Assembly (NCBI GenBank): GCA_964563135.1
Contig: CAZLWV010000012.1
Coordinates: 14,449 to 78,448, forward strand
Length of the DNA: 64,000 bases
Direction: 5' to 3'
Source of the DNA: JAAYAY01 sp964563135
GTDB lineage: Bacteria > Planctomycetota > Planctomycetia > Pirellulales > Thermoguttaceae
The position numbers were made by a program, and so were the translations under genes. A model generated the notes under the pieces. The model worked only from the letters and a program-made list of their open reading frames with translations, was not told the origin of the DNA and made no database searches. Shown piece by piece: positions 19,122 through 28,013 of this stretch. How positions within the stretch are numbered: position 1 is the stretch's first letter; each line of letters begins with the position of its first letter.

Positions 19122-20444
19122 TCAGTCGCCGCGGAGTTTCAGGCCTTGGACGGAGAGCTTGTCGCGGACCTCGTTGAGGCTGGGGACGCCGAAATTCTTG
19201 CATTCCAGCAGTTCGTCGCCGGTCCGCCGCAGGAGTTCGCCGATGGTGGTGATGCCCAGCCGAACCATGCATTTCCGGGCCCGGACCGACAGGCTCAGGT
19301 CCGAAATCGGCCGCATGAGCACGGCCTGTTCGTCGGCGCTGAGCGACTCGGTATCGAGCACCTCGGCCACATGGCGTTCGGCAGCGAGCTGCCCGAGGTG
19401 GAGCCCCTTGGAGGCGAGCATCTCGCGGATCTCGACCAGGCTCGTCTCCCCGAAGTTCTTGCTGGCCAGCAGTTCCTGCTCGGTTGAACGGCAGAGATCG
19501 CCGAGGGTCATGATCCCCATTTTCTGCAGGCAGTTGCGGCTGCGGACGGACAGCTCGAAGTCGGTGACCGGCAGCGAGAGCACCTGGCTGACCCGATCGC
19601 GTTTTTTCTGGGCGTCCTCGTCGTAGAACATGTCGCCCGAGGCCTGGGCGTCTTTGAGGAAGAGTCTGGCCCGCTTGTGGCCGGGAAACACATCGAGCAC
19701 CCGGCGGTAGCACTGGACCGCGCGATCGAACTGGCCGCGGTCCTCGTACATCAACCCCAGGTTCAACAGGGCGCCGACGTGCGAGGGAAATCTGGCCGCC
19801 GACTGCTTGTACAGTTCCAGGGCCGTCTCGTCGTTTCCATGGCGGTCGTTTTCCAGGGCCAGCCCGAACAGGGCTCCGGCATGCTTCCGGTCGGCTTCCA
19901 CGGCTCGCTCGTAGAGAGCCACGACTTCGGCCGGGTTTCCACCGAGAACGGCCACGGTGGCCCCTCGCTGGTAGAGATACTCGGCGGTCTGCTCGACGGC
20001 CCCGGAGAGCTCGTCGAGTTCTCGCAAGGCAGCCTCGGGATCGCGGGCGTAGCGCAGGGTCTCAACCTTCCCGAGGGCACAGGTGGACCGGTCGTATCCC
20101 GCCTTGGCGGCCGCATCGTAGCTCTCGACAGCGGCGCGGTACTCTCCGAGTCCCATGCGGGCTTTTGCCATGTAGAAGTGCGCCAGCGCCCCGCCGTCGC
20201 CCTTCTGAAGGGCCGCCAGCGCCGCCGGGTAGTTTCCCAGCAGATACAGGCACACTCCCAGCACCACGTTGCTTGCCGGAGTGGGCGTCTCCTTGGCTTC
20301 GAGTTCCTGAACGGCCTCGCGGAGAATACCCAGTTGGGTGTAGTCCAGCGCAATGGCGTCGAGAACCTGCTCGATTTCGCGCGGACCGAAAGTGCCGTTG
20401 ATCGACACTGCTTGCTTCAGATCGAAATCCAAGCCTTGTGCCAT
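19122..20444 (-). CDS. TPR protein with two RNA polymerase alpha C-terminal-like domains
   Basis: The 440-residue product has TPR-like helices from about 55 to 265, a charged linker, and then two copies of the alpha-CTD fold at 292-350 and 379-437. Each copy has the pattern (F/L)ELSVRSRNCLQKMGI / LSLSVRARKCMVRLGI followed by helix-hairpin-helix residues (LLASKNFGETSLVEIR; LLECKNFGVPSLNEVR). In RpoA this domain binds UP-element DNA and activators. The two CTDs therefore suggest a DNA- or polymerase-facing adaptor with a TPR scaffold. Similar proteins occur in planctomycetes and are annotated from the CTD. GAGGAG precedes the ATG. No rpoA or ribosomal genes lie nearby. The role is inference. 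Confidence 0.9.
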   Translation of the reverse strand: MAQGLDFDLKQAVSINGTFGPREIEQVLDAIALDYTQLGILREAVQELEAKETPTPASNVVLGVCLYLLGNYPAALAALQKGDGGALAHFYMAKARMGLGEYRAAVESYDAAAKAGYDRSTCALGKVETLRYARDPEAALRELDELSGAVEQTAEYLYQRGATVAVLGGNPAEVVALYERAVEADRKHAGALFGLALENDRHGNDETALELYKQSAARFPSHVGALLNLGLMYEDRGQFDRAVQCYRRVLDVFPGHKRARLFLKDAQASGDMFYDEDAQKKRDRVSQVLSLPVTDFELSVRSRNCLQKMGIMTLGDLCRSTEQELLASKNFGETSLVEIREMLASKGLHLGQLAAERHVAEVLDTESLSADEQAVLMRPISDLSLSVRARKCMVRLGITTIGELLRRTGDELLECKNFGVPSLNEVRDKLSVQGLKLRGD

Positions 20445-20724
20445 GCTGAGAAACTCCTCGCTCCGGTAGGGAGAAACTGGGTCCCAAGGCTGCCGTTGTC
20501 AACCACGATGCACCGCTTCGGTGATTTCTCGAAAGACAACTTCGAAGGTTCGCTTGAGGGAGTACCTTGCGGTGTCGAGATGGAAGAGACGAGGTTTATC
20601 CACCTCGCCTCACTTCGAGAGATTCACCGCCCTCGAGCAATGCCGCGCCCGTTCTTTTGCCCGACACTTCAACAAACCTGCATGGGGAGCCGGGTTGGCG
20701 ATCCTGGAACCGGAAACCAAAAAG

Positions 20725-20797
20725 AGCCAGCGGTGGGAGTTGAACCCGCAACCCCAGCATTACGAATGCTGTGCTCTGCCGATTGAGCTACGCTGGC
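20725..20797 (-). tRNA. tRNA-Thr (anticodon CGT)
   Basis: The 73-nt cloverleaf folds cleanly: acceptor GCCAGCG/CGCTGGC, D stem GCTC/GAGC, anticodon stem CAGCA/TGCTG with loop TTCGTAA (anticodon CGT, reading ACG), a 5-nt variable loop GGGTT, and T stem GCGGG/CCCAC around TTCAACT. The anticodon arm resembles that of E. coli thrW. The T stem has one C-A mismatch (50-64) and the discriminator is T, both slightly unusual. No CCA is encoded. Confidence 0.9.
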
Positions 20798-21046
20798 TTT
20801 GCGCCGCCACCGCAAGTGGGACAGCGACTTGTGTGCACTGTTCTCTTCCGCAATCCGGGCCGCGTCCCCCGGCGCGATTTTCACGTCAGCCCCGCTCCAC
20901 AGAACGCCTTCTGCTGGTACTCTCATCCCCAGGGTGATGGGATTGAGCCATCCCGTCACCGAAACACTCGGCCGCGGGGCTGTCGAATCGAGCGGAACCG
21001 GAATCCAGAAGTTTACCACGCTCGGCCAAACCTGCCAAGCCTAAGC

Positions 21047-21170
21047 CAGGAGAACTGCGAAGTCTTGATGTGGCAAGAAAAGCAGCAGGCACTCTCCGAA
21101 CGCCGCCCGCGAGAAATGGGGGTTTCTGGCACTTCTGCGGACGGTACTCGGAGAGTGCCTGCTACTTTGC
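21047..21170 (+). repeat. Palindromic dispersed element, copy A (right end lost)
   Basis: About 124 bases match the element at 59308-59457. Shared blocks are the left end caggagaactgcgaagt, gatgtggcaagaa, gcaggcactctc, ggtttctggcacttctgcgg, and gagagtgcctgctactttgc. The inner inverted pair gcaggcactctccga / tcggagagtgcctgc is perfect, so a transcript would fold as a hairpin. The terminal right arm present in copy B is missing. The remaining sequence of 20798-21342 shows nothing else. Confidence 0.75.
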
Positions 21171-21342
21171 GTCCCGGCAGAAAGGGCATCCAGCACGTTT
21201 TCCACGGCTGAAAGACGGCCAGACAGCACACCCCCCATGAGTAGAGGTGCCCCGGGGAGTTACATTTCAAGCTCGAAGGCTTCCGCGGAGAAGGAGCGGT
21301 TCCTGCCGGAGTCTTCCCATTCGGGACAGGGCAGCTCAAGTC

Positions 21343-21921
21343 TCAGCCGGCGGCCGGTTCAACCCAGGGGACGTTTTTCTCACCCTTTGGGCCTGCCGAC
21401 CGCGGCTGGGCACGCTGCAGACGCAGATCGGTGACAATGACGTCGGCCACCGCCCGGATCTCCAGAGTCTCGTTGATCCGCTTCTGGAGTTGCCCCTTGA
21501 GCTGCCGCAATGCGGGGTCGCTGAAATCGCCGCCGTGCGCGGTCCGCAGCAGCTCCTCTACGTTCTGTCGGACCCTCTGGCGTCGAGCCTCCAACAGTCG
21601 GCGCGCCGGATCGGCAGTCTGGCGGATCAACTCGACATGCAGCGTAAAATCGGCCTCGGTGACCTGGCCGGGAACGTATTGCTCCGCCACGAATCGATAG
21701 TCTCCCAGCGGGATTTCCTGGGGACTGACCGGATAGGCCTGGATGGCCAGCGAGCGAAAGTACAGGACCCCCACAAGATTTGCCAGGATCGATACGGCCA
21801 GGGCAACGGGCAGGGCATAGGCAGCCATGATGGCCCTTCGTGAAGCCCGACTGACGGGAGACTCGGCCTGGACCGCTGCTCCGTCGGGTTTGGCTGGCGG
21901 TAGTTTCGTTTCCGGTCCCAT
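21343..21921 (-). CDS. FliL-like single-pass membrane protein
   Basis: The 192-residue product has a Pro-rich cytoplasmic start, one membrane helix (about 32-55, AYALPVALAVSILANLVGVLYF) and a soluble domain. The ending (LKGQLQKRINETLEIRAVAD then VIVTDLRLQR) resembles the tail of FliL, the flagellar basal-body stator-associated protein. No flagellar genes are adjacent, so the assignment rests on domain architecture and the tail only. The start at 21921 (MGPETKLPP) is chosen because sequence before it is not protein-like. It could also be an unrelated membrane protein. Confidence 0.55.
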   Translation of the reverse strand: MGPETKLPPAKPDGAAVQAESPVSRASRRAIMAAYALPVALAVSILANLVGVLYFRSLAIQAYPVSPQEIPLGDYRFVAEQYVPGQVTEADFTLHVELIRQTADPARRLLEARRQRVRQNVEELLRTAHGGDFSDPALRQLKGQLQKRINETLEIRAVADVIVTDLRLQRAQPRSAGPKGEKNVPWVEPAAG

Positions 21922-22158
21922 GGCTGCGACGGATCGATGAGCGAGAGATCTTGTGTGCCCGTGACACGCCGACCTCGGCAATAGACCGTGGTCGGACGAG
22001 TCGCCTCTTCCAGAGCCCGTGCAGAAAACCGGTGTCTGGCCCCGGGCGGACCGATCAACGTGCCGCCTGTAGCCAACCACAGCGCACTGTCTACGGTAAA
22101 TCTAGCTCACAATGGGCCCCCCGGCTGGGCGAAAGAGATGCGTGAGGCGCATAAAAAT

Positions 22159-22246
22159 GGGGGCCTCTGCCGGACCGTATTCCACAACGGTCCGATCGGG
22201 TGGCAAGGGCAAGGTGGCCGCCCGATCAAACTCCGCCAGAGGCCCC
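22159..22246 (+). ncRNA. Candidate structured RNA (three-way junction)
   Basis: Three nested pairings can be drawn. The outer stem ggggcctctg (22160-22169) pairs with cagaggcccc (22237-22246). An inner stem ggaccg/cggtcc (22172-22193) closes a 10-nt loop, and directly after it gatcgggtggc pairs with gccgcccgatc (22194-22227, with one U-G pair on the plus strand). Together they form a compact three-way junction of 88 nt. The plus strand pairs slightly better, but on the minus strand the outer stem is followed by a TTTTT run, as in an intrinsic terminator, so the orientation is open. It lies in the 660-base gap between the FliL-like gene and the lipid-kinase gene; the rest of that gap is A+T-richer with no other feature I can name. 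I know of no named RNA family that fits. Confidence 0.35.
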
Positions 22247-22582
22247 ACGGGCCAGTCCCAAATAACGCAACCGTCTTGGGCGCCTTAAGAGAATTGCAAT
22301 GCTTGTGCCAATTCCGATCTGGCATGCGGATATTCTCGATTTTGGTCATAAAGCATTGGAATACAAGACTTTAAGAATACAGCTCGAGAATGTCTTGGCA
22401 GCGGATCTTGCGTGCAGTCGGTGTTTGATTCTGCTACATTCGCGCCGTATTGCTGCGGCACAATCGCTTCGGAAACGTGGAACCACCCACAGGTCGGGTG
22501 CGATATCGTTGCTGACGCCCACCGCCAGTTCTATACTGGATCCTTCTGGGGGTCCGGCTGCTTCTCGGCCTCTCCAATCAGC

Positions 22583-23557
22583 ATGCCGCCCACCGCTTGG
22601 AGCCAACTGGTGTCCGAATCCTCTTGCGTGCTCCCTGAATCAGCCAGGCACGTGCTGATATCCGTCAACCCGAAGGCCGGGCGCCGGTCCGTTGCCGGTC
22701 GTGTTGAACGTTTGACGGAATGCCTGCAGAATGCCGGTTTCCAGGTGGAAGCCAGGACGGATCTAGGCGAAGTTGCAGCGCGGGCCAACGAGCTGCATCG
22801 CCAGGGACGGCTGCGGGTTCTGGTGGGCGCCGGTGGCGACGGGACAGCCGCCGAATTGACTAACCGCACCGAAGCGGGCGTACCGATCACGCTTCTTGCC
22901 GCCGGAACCGCCAATCTCCTCGCCAAGCACTTTCACCTCTCCGGGAAGCCCGAGAAGCTGTGCCTGGCCATCACCGGGGGCCGACTTGTCCAACTCGATG
23001 CGGGGCGGGCCAATGGCCGGCTCTTCCTGGTGATGATCGGCTGCGGATTCGATGCGGAGGTGGTTCGGCAGGTCCACGAGCATCGCCTGTCCAGTGCGCG
23101 GCGCAGTGCGCATATCGGATATGCCACCTATTTCAAACCTGTCTGGCACTCTGTCCGTAGTTATCGCTATCCGGGAATCCAGGTATACTGCGAGGGACCC
23201 GAGGGGGAGACGGCCAGGCCGCTCGAGGTCCATTGGGCGTTCGCGTGCAATCTTCCTCGATACGGTTGGGGAATCCCCCTGGCACCCGAGGCAGAAGGGG
23301 ACGATGGGCTGTTGGATCTGTGCACCTACGGAGGAAACTCCCTGCTCCAAGGGGTCGTGTTTGCGGCCGCCGCGCAGTGCGGAGGCTGGCACCGGCGGCT
23401 TCCCGGCTGCCGGATGTTGCGAGCTGCCAGGTTCCGGTTCACGTCGGACCAGCCGGTTGCGTATCAGCTTGACGGCGATCCTGGCGGCGTCCTGCCGGTC
23501 GAGGTGGAGGTACTGCCCAGACGCCTTACCCTCCTGGTTCCTGCCGGCCGCGTCTGA
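22583..23557 (+). CDS. Diacylglycerol/sphingosine kinase-like (DAGK_cat) protein
   Basis: The 324-residue product has the DAGK catalytic-domain marks: HVLISVNPKAGRRS at the N-terminus, the nucleotide loop LVGAGGDGTAAELTN, TLLAAGTANLLAKHF, and later FLVMIGCGFDAEVV and AEGDDGLLDLCTYGG. Members phosphorylate lipids such as diacylglycerol at the membrane, or related substrates; the substrate here is not visible. The frame is open further upstream; the start at 22583 is chosen because homologous-looking sequence begins soon after, but no ribosome site is clear. kdsA follows after 142 bases on the same strand. Confidence 0.88.
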   Translation: MPPTAWSQLVSESSCVLPESARHVLISVNPKAGRRSVAGRVERLTECLQNAGFQVEARTDLGEVAARANELHRQGRLRVLVGAGGDGTAAELTNRTEAGVPITLLAAGTANLLAKHFHLSGKPEKLCLAITGGRLVQLDAGRANGRLFLVMIGCGFDAEVVRQVHEHRLSSARRSAHIGYATYFKPVWHSVRSYRYPGIQVYCEGPEGETARPLEVHWAFACNLPRYGWGIPLAPEAEGDDGLLDLCTYGGNSLLQGVVFAAAAQCGGWHRRLPGCRMLRAARFRFTSDQPVAYQLDGDPGGVLPVEVEVLPRRLTLLVPAGRV

Positions 23558-23699
23558 CCGAGGCGGGTTGCCCGGATCAGCGGACCCGGGGGGGATCGTG
23601 GAAAAACAACTTGCCGATCGCAGCAGAAAGGTCGGAAGATTGGAGTAGCGTTTTCGGAGGTCGTGTGACAGCGTTCCATTGTGAGTGAAGGATCCTTCT

Positions 23700-24539
23700 G
23701 TGCCTGAAAACCCCGTCACGATCGGTCCGTACCGCTGCGGTCGAGGCGAGCCTCTGCTCGTCATCGCTGGTCCCTGCGTTCTCGAGGACGAGGCGGGCGC
23801 GCTGCGGATCGCTCGCCGACTCCAGGCCGATCTGGCCGACGTGCCGGTGCAACTGGTCTTCAAAGCCTCGTTCGACAAGGCGAATCGAACGAGCGTCGAG
23901 TCCTATCGCGGGCCGGGTCTGGAGAGGGGGTTGGCAATCCTCGACTCCGTGCGGCGGCAGACGGGTCTGCCGGTTACGACCGACATTCACGACCCCTCCC
24001 AGGCGGCCCCGGTGGCCAGGGTGTGCCAGCTTCTGCAGATTCCCGCCTTTCTCGTCCGTCAGACCGATTTGCTGCTGGCTGCAGCCGCAACTGGCCTGCC
24101 CGTTCACGCCAAGAAGGGGCAATTCCTCGCCCCCTGGGACATGAAACACGTGGTCACCAAGCTGGAGGCAGGTGGTTGTCGCCAGGTGCTGCTCTGCGAG
24201 CGCGGCACCTTCTTCGGTTACGGTCGACTGGTCAACGACATGCGCAGTCTCCCGCTCATGCAGTCGCTCGGGGTGCCTGTTGTTTTCGATGCCACCCACA
24301 GCGTTCAGGAACCAGGAGGCAGAGGAACCTCGTCGGGCGGCCAGCGGGAGATGGTGGAGCCCCTGGCCCGGGCGGCAACCGCGTTGGGAGCCGACGGCTT
24401 GTTCTTCGAGACCCATCCCGACCCCGATCAATCCCCCAGCGACGGCCCGAACATGGTCCCTCTCGACCAGTTTGGGCCCATGATCCGGCGTCTTGTGGCC
24501 ATCCGCACAACGGTCGAAGGCTTCGGACGCGAGAACTGA
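23700..24539 (+). CDS. kdsA: 3-deoxy-8-phosphooctulonate synthase
   Basis: KdsA condenses phosphoenolpyruvate with arabinose 5-phosphate to Kdo 8-phosphate for lipopolysaccharide. The 279-residue product carries VIAGPCVLED, FKASFDKANRTS, HAKKGQFLAPWDMK, ERGTFFGYGRLVNDMRSLP, FDATHSVQ and FFETHPDPD. Cys 26 in GPCVLED, with the His and Glu of FETH and the Asp in SDGPNM, matches the metal-dependent class of the enzyme (Aquifex type) rather than the E. coli metal-free class with Asn. I chose GTG 23700 because AAGGA lies seven bases upstream; GTG 23685 is an alternative. Its presence implies an LPS-type outer membrane. Confidence 0.95.
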   Translation: MPENPVTIGPYRCGRGEPLLVIAGPCVLEDEAGALRIARRLQADLADVPVQLVFKASFDKANRTSVESYRGPGLERGLAILDSVRRQTGLPVTTDIHDPSQAAPVARVCQLLQIPAFLVRQTDLLLAAAATGLPVHAKKGQFLAPWDMKHVVTKLEAGGCRQVLLCERGTFFGYGRLVNDMRSLPLMQSLGVPVVFDATHSVQEPGGRGTSSGGQREMVEPLARAATALGADGLFFETHPDPDQSPSDGPNMVPLDQFGPMIRRLVAIRTTVEGFGREN

Positions 24540-24561
24540 ACCCACAAGCCTGGAATCCAGT

Positions 24562-26814
24562 ATGAAACGCACTCTTATCGGTCTGGCCCTCGCGGTTGTC
24601 ATTGCCGGCATCGTGTTGGCGCTACCGCTGGCGGGCTGCAGACGCCCGGCCCCGCCGGCCACGAGCACCCATACCGAGTCTGAAAACGTCCTCTGGCGCA
24701 ACGAACTGTTCGACTACGCCATTGATACGCTGCTGAATCGGACGGAGGAATTCTACACCGCCGAACGACAGCAACAGACGATCAACCGGCTCGATCAATG
24801 GGTCCGTCTGCAGAAGCCGCTGGAGGACTGGAAGCCCGATCCGGTGATCGCCGGAGTCGCCGAGGAGCTCCGGGTCGCCATCGGGCAGATGGCCGACCTG
24901 GCCGGCCGGATCACCAAGCTCCAGCAAGGGGACACCACGATTTCCGTGGCCGACATGCCGGAACAGTTTCGTTCGGCTGGAAAACATGTTGGTGTGATCG
25001 GGGGGCGTCTCTCCCTGATCGAACTGCTCCAGACCGGTTCCGACATGATGAGCGCAGGCGATCAGATCGAGAAGGTCCTCGGGGAGAACGCCTCGACTCC
25101 CGACAAGGCGGCCCAGGCGGTTGCGACGTTCTTGGCATCCTTCAATGTGCAGCAGCTCCAGCGCCATGGCGCCGAACTGTCGTTGCTCGCCCGGCGGGTT
25201 GATCCGTTGGCGCTAGAGTTCGCGATGATGGACAGCACCGCGTTCCAGGAAGCCGTTTGGCTGCGCAACGTGGCCTCGTGGGCGGGTGGCCAGGAACTGG
25301 ATGATCCGGTGAAGCCGGCGGTTGCCTTGTTCGACTGGGTCGTCAAGAACGTGCAACTCGTCCGCGAGCGCAAGAGCGACGATTCCGGTTCGGTATCGCG
25401 CGTGTTCCAGACGCCCATGGAGACCCTGCTGCTCGGGGAAGGAACGGGTATCGATCGAGCGTGGCTCTTTGTTCTGCTGGCGCGCCAGAGGAATATCGAT
25501 GCCGCCCTGCTCGGGCTGGTGGATGAGAAGAATGTTCTCAACAGGCTGTGGGGCATCGGCGTCCTCATCGGGGGCGAGATTTATCTATTCGAACCGGTTC
25601 TCGGCATGCCGATCCCCAAGCCAGGGAGCCTGAAACTGGCGGACGGCGGCGGCCTCAGCTTCCAGCCGGCCACGCTTGCCGAGGCGGCTGCCAACGAGGA
25701 GGTCTTCAAGCAGCTCGACCTGTTCCAGGAAGGCGACTACGCGGTCCGGTCGAAGGACGCCCAACGTGTTGTCGCACTGGTCGAGGCCGGGCCAGCCTGC
25801 CTCTCCCAGCGCATGAAGATGGTGGAGAAACGCCTGACGGGCGACCAGAGGATCGTGCTGACGACGGATGCAACGGCCCAGATCGAACGGTTCAAGAACT
25901 GCAAGTTCATCGTTGCCAGCCAGATGTGGCCTCTTGCGTACCAGACGATCTGGCAGGAAATCCGCTTCGCGTCTGAACGGGCGAAATGGCTTGCGTCGAT
26001 GGCCGAGACGCTCGTGTATCCCCCCGAGATGCCGATTCTGTTCAAGGCCCGCAGCTACCATTTCAAAGGCCAGTTCACCGGCAATCCCAGCGCCACGATG
26101 TACTACCTGGCGGCGCGCCAGTCGGAGTTCAAGTCCGACAGTGCCGGCTTCACGGTCGAAGATCGGGAAAGGTGGCGAAAGATCAAGATCGATGCCAGCT
26201 ACTGGCTTGGCGTGATGGTCGCCCAGACCGGCAACTACCGAGCAGCCGAAGACTATCTCCAGACCCGGCTGCGCGCCACCGATCCGGGAGGGAAATGGGA
26301 GCAGAGCGCAACCTACAACCTTGCGCGGATCGCCGAAGCCACGGGTGACATCCCACGCGCGATCGAGCTGCTGGAAACCCACACGACCGTGCCCCAGGCC
26401 CAGGGCAATATCATCCGGGCCGGTTGGCTGCGAAAACTCACCGGCCAGCCTCCCCTCAAGCCGCCCGCGGAAGTCGAGAACCAGCCGCCAGCCGGGAAGA
26501 AGGCTGAGGCGACTCCGGAAGAAAAGGCCTCCGAACCGGCCCCGCAAGAGAAAACGCCGGAGAAGCCCCCTCAAGATGCGTCCGATAAGCCCGCGGCCGG
26601 CACGGCCGGCGAGCAGGCCCCGACAGAGAAGCCCGCGGAGAAGGCTCCCGATTCCAGCGCCGATGCCGGCAAACCGGCTCCCGATTCGAAGACGGAAGAA
26701 TCCCAGACGGAAGCCCCGACGCCGGCGGCTGAAGAGAAGCCCGCTTCGACGCCCGCAGGGGCCCCCGCCCCCGACTCGCGAAAGGAGGCCGGAGGCAACG
26801 CGCCGACCAAGTGA
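24562..26814 (+). CDS. Large lipoprotein with Pro/Ala/Glu-rich tail
   Basis: The 750-residue product has a signal sequence and lipobox (ALPLAGCRR), so it is predicted to be membrane-anchored by lipid. Residues 30-590 form a mostly helical region of unknown fold. The stretch LLLGEGTGIDRAWLFVLLARQRNIDAALLGLV resembles the helix of transglutaminase-like domains, but the catalytic Cys is replaced (GIDRAW instead of GxCxxx), so it would be inactive as such. A TPR-like stretch (AQTGNYRAAEDYLQTRL) follows, then a 130-residue repetitive Pro/Ala/Lys/Glu tail. The start at ATG 24562 lies just after kdsA (22 bases), which suggests co-transcription. Function unknown. Confidence 0.75.
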   Translation: MKRTLIGLALAVVIAGIVLALPLAGCRRPAPPATSTHTESENVLWRNELFDYAIDTLLNRTEEFYTAERQQQTINRLDQWVRLQKPLEDWKPDPVIAGVAEELRVAIGQMADLAGRITKLQQGDTTISVADMPEQFRSAGKHVGVIGGRLSLIELLQTGSDMMSAGDQIEKVLGENASTPDKAAQAVATFLASFNVQQLQRHGAELSLLARRVDPLALEFAMMDSTAFQEAVWLRNVASWAGGQELDDPVKPAVALFDWVVKNVQLVRERKSDDSGSVSRVFQTPMETLLLGEGTGIDRAWLFVLLARQRNIDAALLGLVDEKNVLNRLWGIGVLIGGEIYLFEPVLGMPIPKPGSLKLADGGGLSFQPATLAEAAANEEVFKQLDLFQEGDYAVRSKDAQRVVALVEAGPACLSQRMKMVEKRLTGDQRIVLTTDATAQIERFKNCKFIVASQMWPLAYQTIWQEIRFASERAKWLASMAETLVYPPEMPILFKARSYHFKGQFTGNPSATMYYLAARQSEFKSDSAGFTVEDRERWRKIKIDASYWLGVMVAQTGNYRAAEDYLQTRLRATDPGGKWEQSATYNLARIAEATGDIPRAIELLETHTTVPQAQGNIIRAGWLRKLTGQPPLKPPAEVENQPPAGKKAEATPEEKASEPAPQEKTPEKPPQDASDKPAAGTAGEQAPTEKPAEKAPDSSADAGKPAPDSKTEESQTEAPTPAAEEKPASTPAGAPAPDSRKEAGGNAPTK

Positions 26815-26959
26815 CGTCGGAACGCCGTGACGGCCGGCAGATGGAGGTCGAGCGACGACACTGAGTTCTCCGATGCGCAGGCGAAGAGATTCTGAGTCAA
26901 TCGTCGGCCTCCGGCGGTTCCACGTCGGCAGGCAGCGTTGGCTCACCCGGCCGCTGGCG

Positions 26960-27184
26960 TCACACGCGTGCGCCCGCCACCTCGCGGCAAGTCGACTCGA
27001 TCGGCATGGCGAGAGCCACGCTGTGATCCTCAATCCGCCGCTTCACCTCCACCCGGTGAATGGGAACTTCTGCAGGACCACTGAAGCCCAGTTTCACCCG
27101 ATCGCCGCGGACCTCCAGGACCGTGACGGTCACGTCGCCGCCAATGTTGATGGCTTCACCACGTTTTCGACTCAGAACCAACAT
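26960..27184 (-). CDS. csrA: Carbon storage regulator CsrA, copy 1
   Basis: CsrA binds GGA-containing hairpins in mRNA leaders and changes translation or stability. The 74-residue product starts MLVLSRKRGEAINIG, with VTVTVLEVRGDRVKLGF and a PIHRVEV segment that keeps the RNA-binding Arg. It is about 13 residues longer than E. coli CsrA, with a C-terminal extension. The start is ATG 27184 (AGGGAGGA six bases upstream), not the ATG two codons earlier, which would overlap that site. A second copy lies at 47368. No fliW gene is nearby. Confidence 0.93.
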   Translation of the reverse strand: MLVLSRKRGEAINIGGDVTVTVLEVRGDRVKLGFSGPAEVPIHRVEVKRRIEDHSVALAMPIESTCREVAGARV

Positions 27185-27617
27185 CGTCATTCCTCCCTGA
27201 GAACTCAGATCCTTAGGTTGCCAGTCGGACTGACGCTCTTGCAGTTGTTGGGCTGGCGTCTGCGGGCGACCATCGAGTTGGGGGACGCTGCTTGCCGCTG
27301 CCGCGGGTCCTGGCTGGCGTGTTGGAAGTATGGCACAATCCGGCCAGCCAGGAATCAGGGCATCGCCCACAGCAACCTAGGTGATTTCCTTAGGGCAGGC
27401 GGCTGCGATCGTCGGCCGACTCCACGTACGGGGGTTACTATCCCCTTCTCCAGCCAGGATACGCCACGACGGTCGGCACAGCCGCACGCGTTTTTTTGGA
27501 TGGACAAAAGACCGTTTTTCCAGAATCGACCTTCGCCATTTTCGAGTTTTGCTGGTAGGATAGCCAGCCTTATCCAACACGGCAGGAAGCCGAAGCGGGC
27601 AAAAGGAGATTGCGACG
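27185..27617. other. Divergent intergenic region between csrA and a small gene
   Basis: This gap must hold the promoters for csrA copy 1 (minus) and the 89-residue protein (plus). I see no consensus promoter. The region 27540-27617 is A+T-richer than its surroundings. Confidence 0.4.
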
Positions 27618-27887
27618 ATGACGTCGGCACACGAACCGGAGAATGTGCGAGGACTGGTCATCCAGGTCTTTGAACAATTGGGAGCAGCCGCCTCCGCCCT
27701 TGCCGATCTGGAGGAAACGATCCTGATTGATGACGGCAAGAACACCGCCAGGTCGTACCATGTGCAAGGCTGGATGGCGATGTGGCTGATCCCGATCGGG
27801 GTTGTGCAGTTCTACGACGCCGAGGGCAACATGCTGGCGACCATCCGCCTGTCCGACGAGCAGCAATCGCTGAAGGCGGCCGCATAG
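27618..27887 (+). CDS. Small conserved-looking protein of unknown function
   Basis: The 89-residue product has a helical start (VRGLVIQVFEQLGAAASALADLEETILID), then a strand-rich middle (YHVQGWMAMWLIPIGVVQFYDAEGNMLATIRL), and no signal peptide. AAAGGAG precedes the ATG at good distance, and base use matches its neighbours. It faces csrA copy 1 divergently. No family is recognised. Confidence 0.65.
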   Translation: MTSAHEPENVRGLVIQVFEQLGAAASALADLEETILIDDGKNTARSYHVQGWMAMWLIPIGVVQFYDAEGNMLATIRLSDEQQSLKAAA

Positions 27888-28013
27888 GGCTGGCGTGAGA
27901 CGGCGCTCTTGAGCGCCGGACAGGCGGCCGCGAAGCGTGGTTTTCTCCCGGTCTGGGGACCTCGAGAAACGTGCCGGGACCGGCTCGCAGCGGGCGGGCT
28001 CCCGGGAATGGGG

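Noticed and set aside
20669..21019. Minus-strand 116-codon frame
   Set aside because: It runs through the tRNA-Thr gene and lacks a ribosome site; the tRNA explains the part that looks conserved.
27377..27745. tRNA- or riboswitch-like stretch near 27400
   Set aside because: No cloverleaf or known switch could be folded from it.
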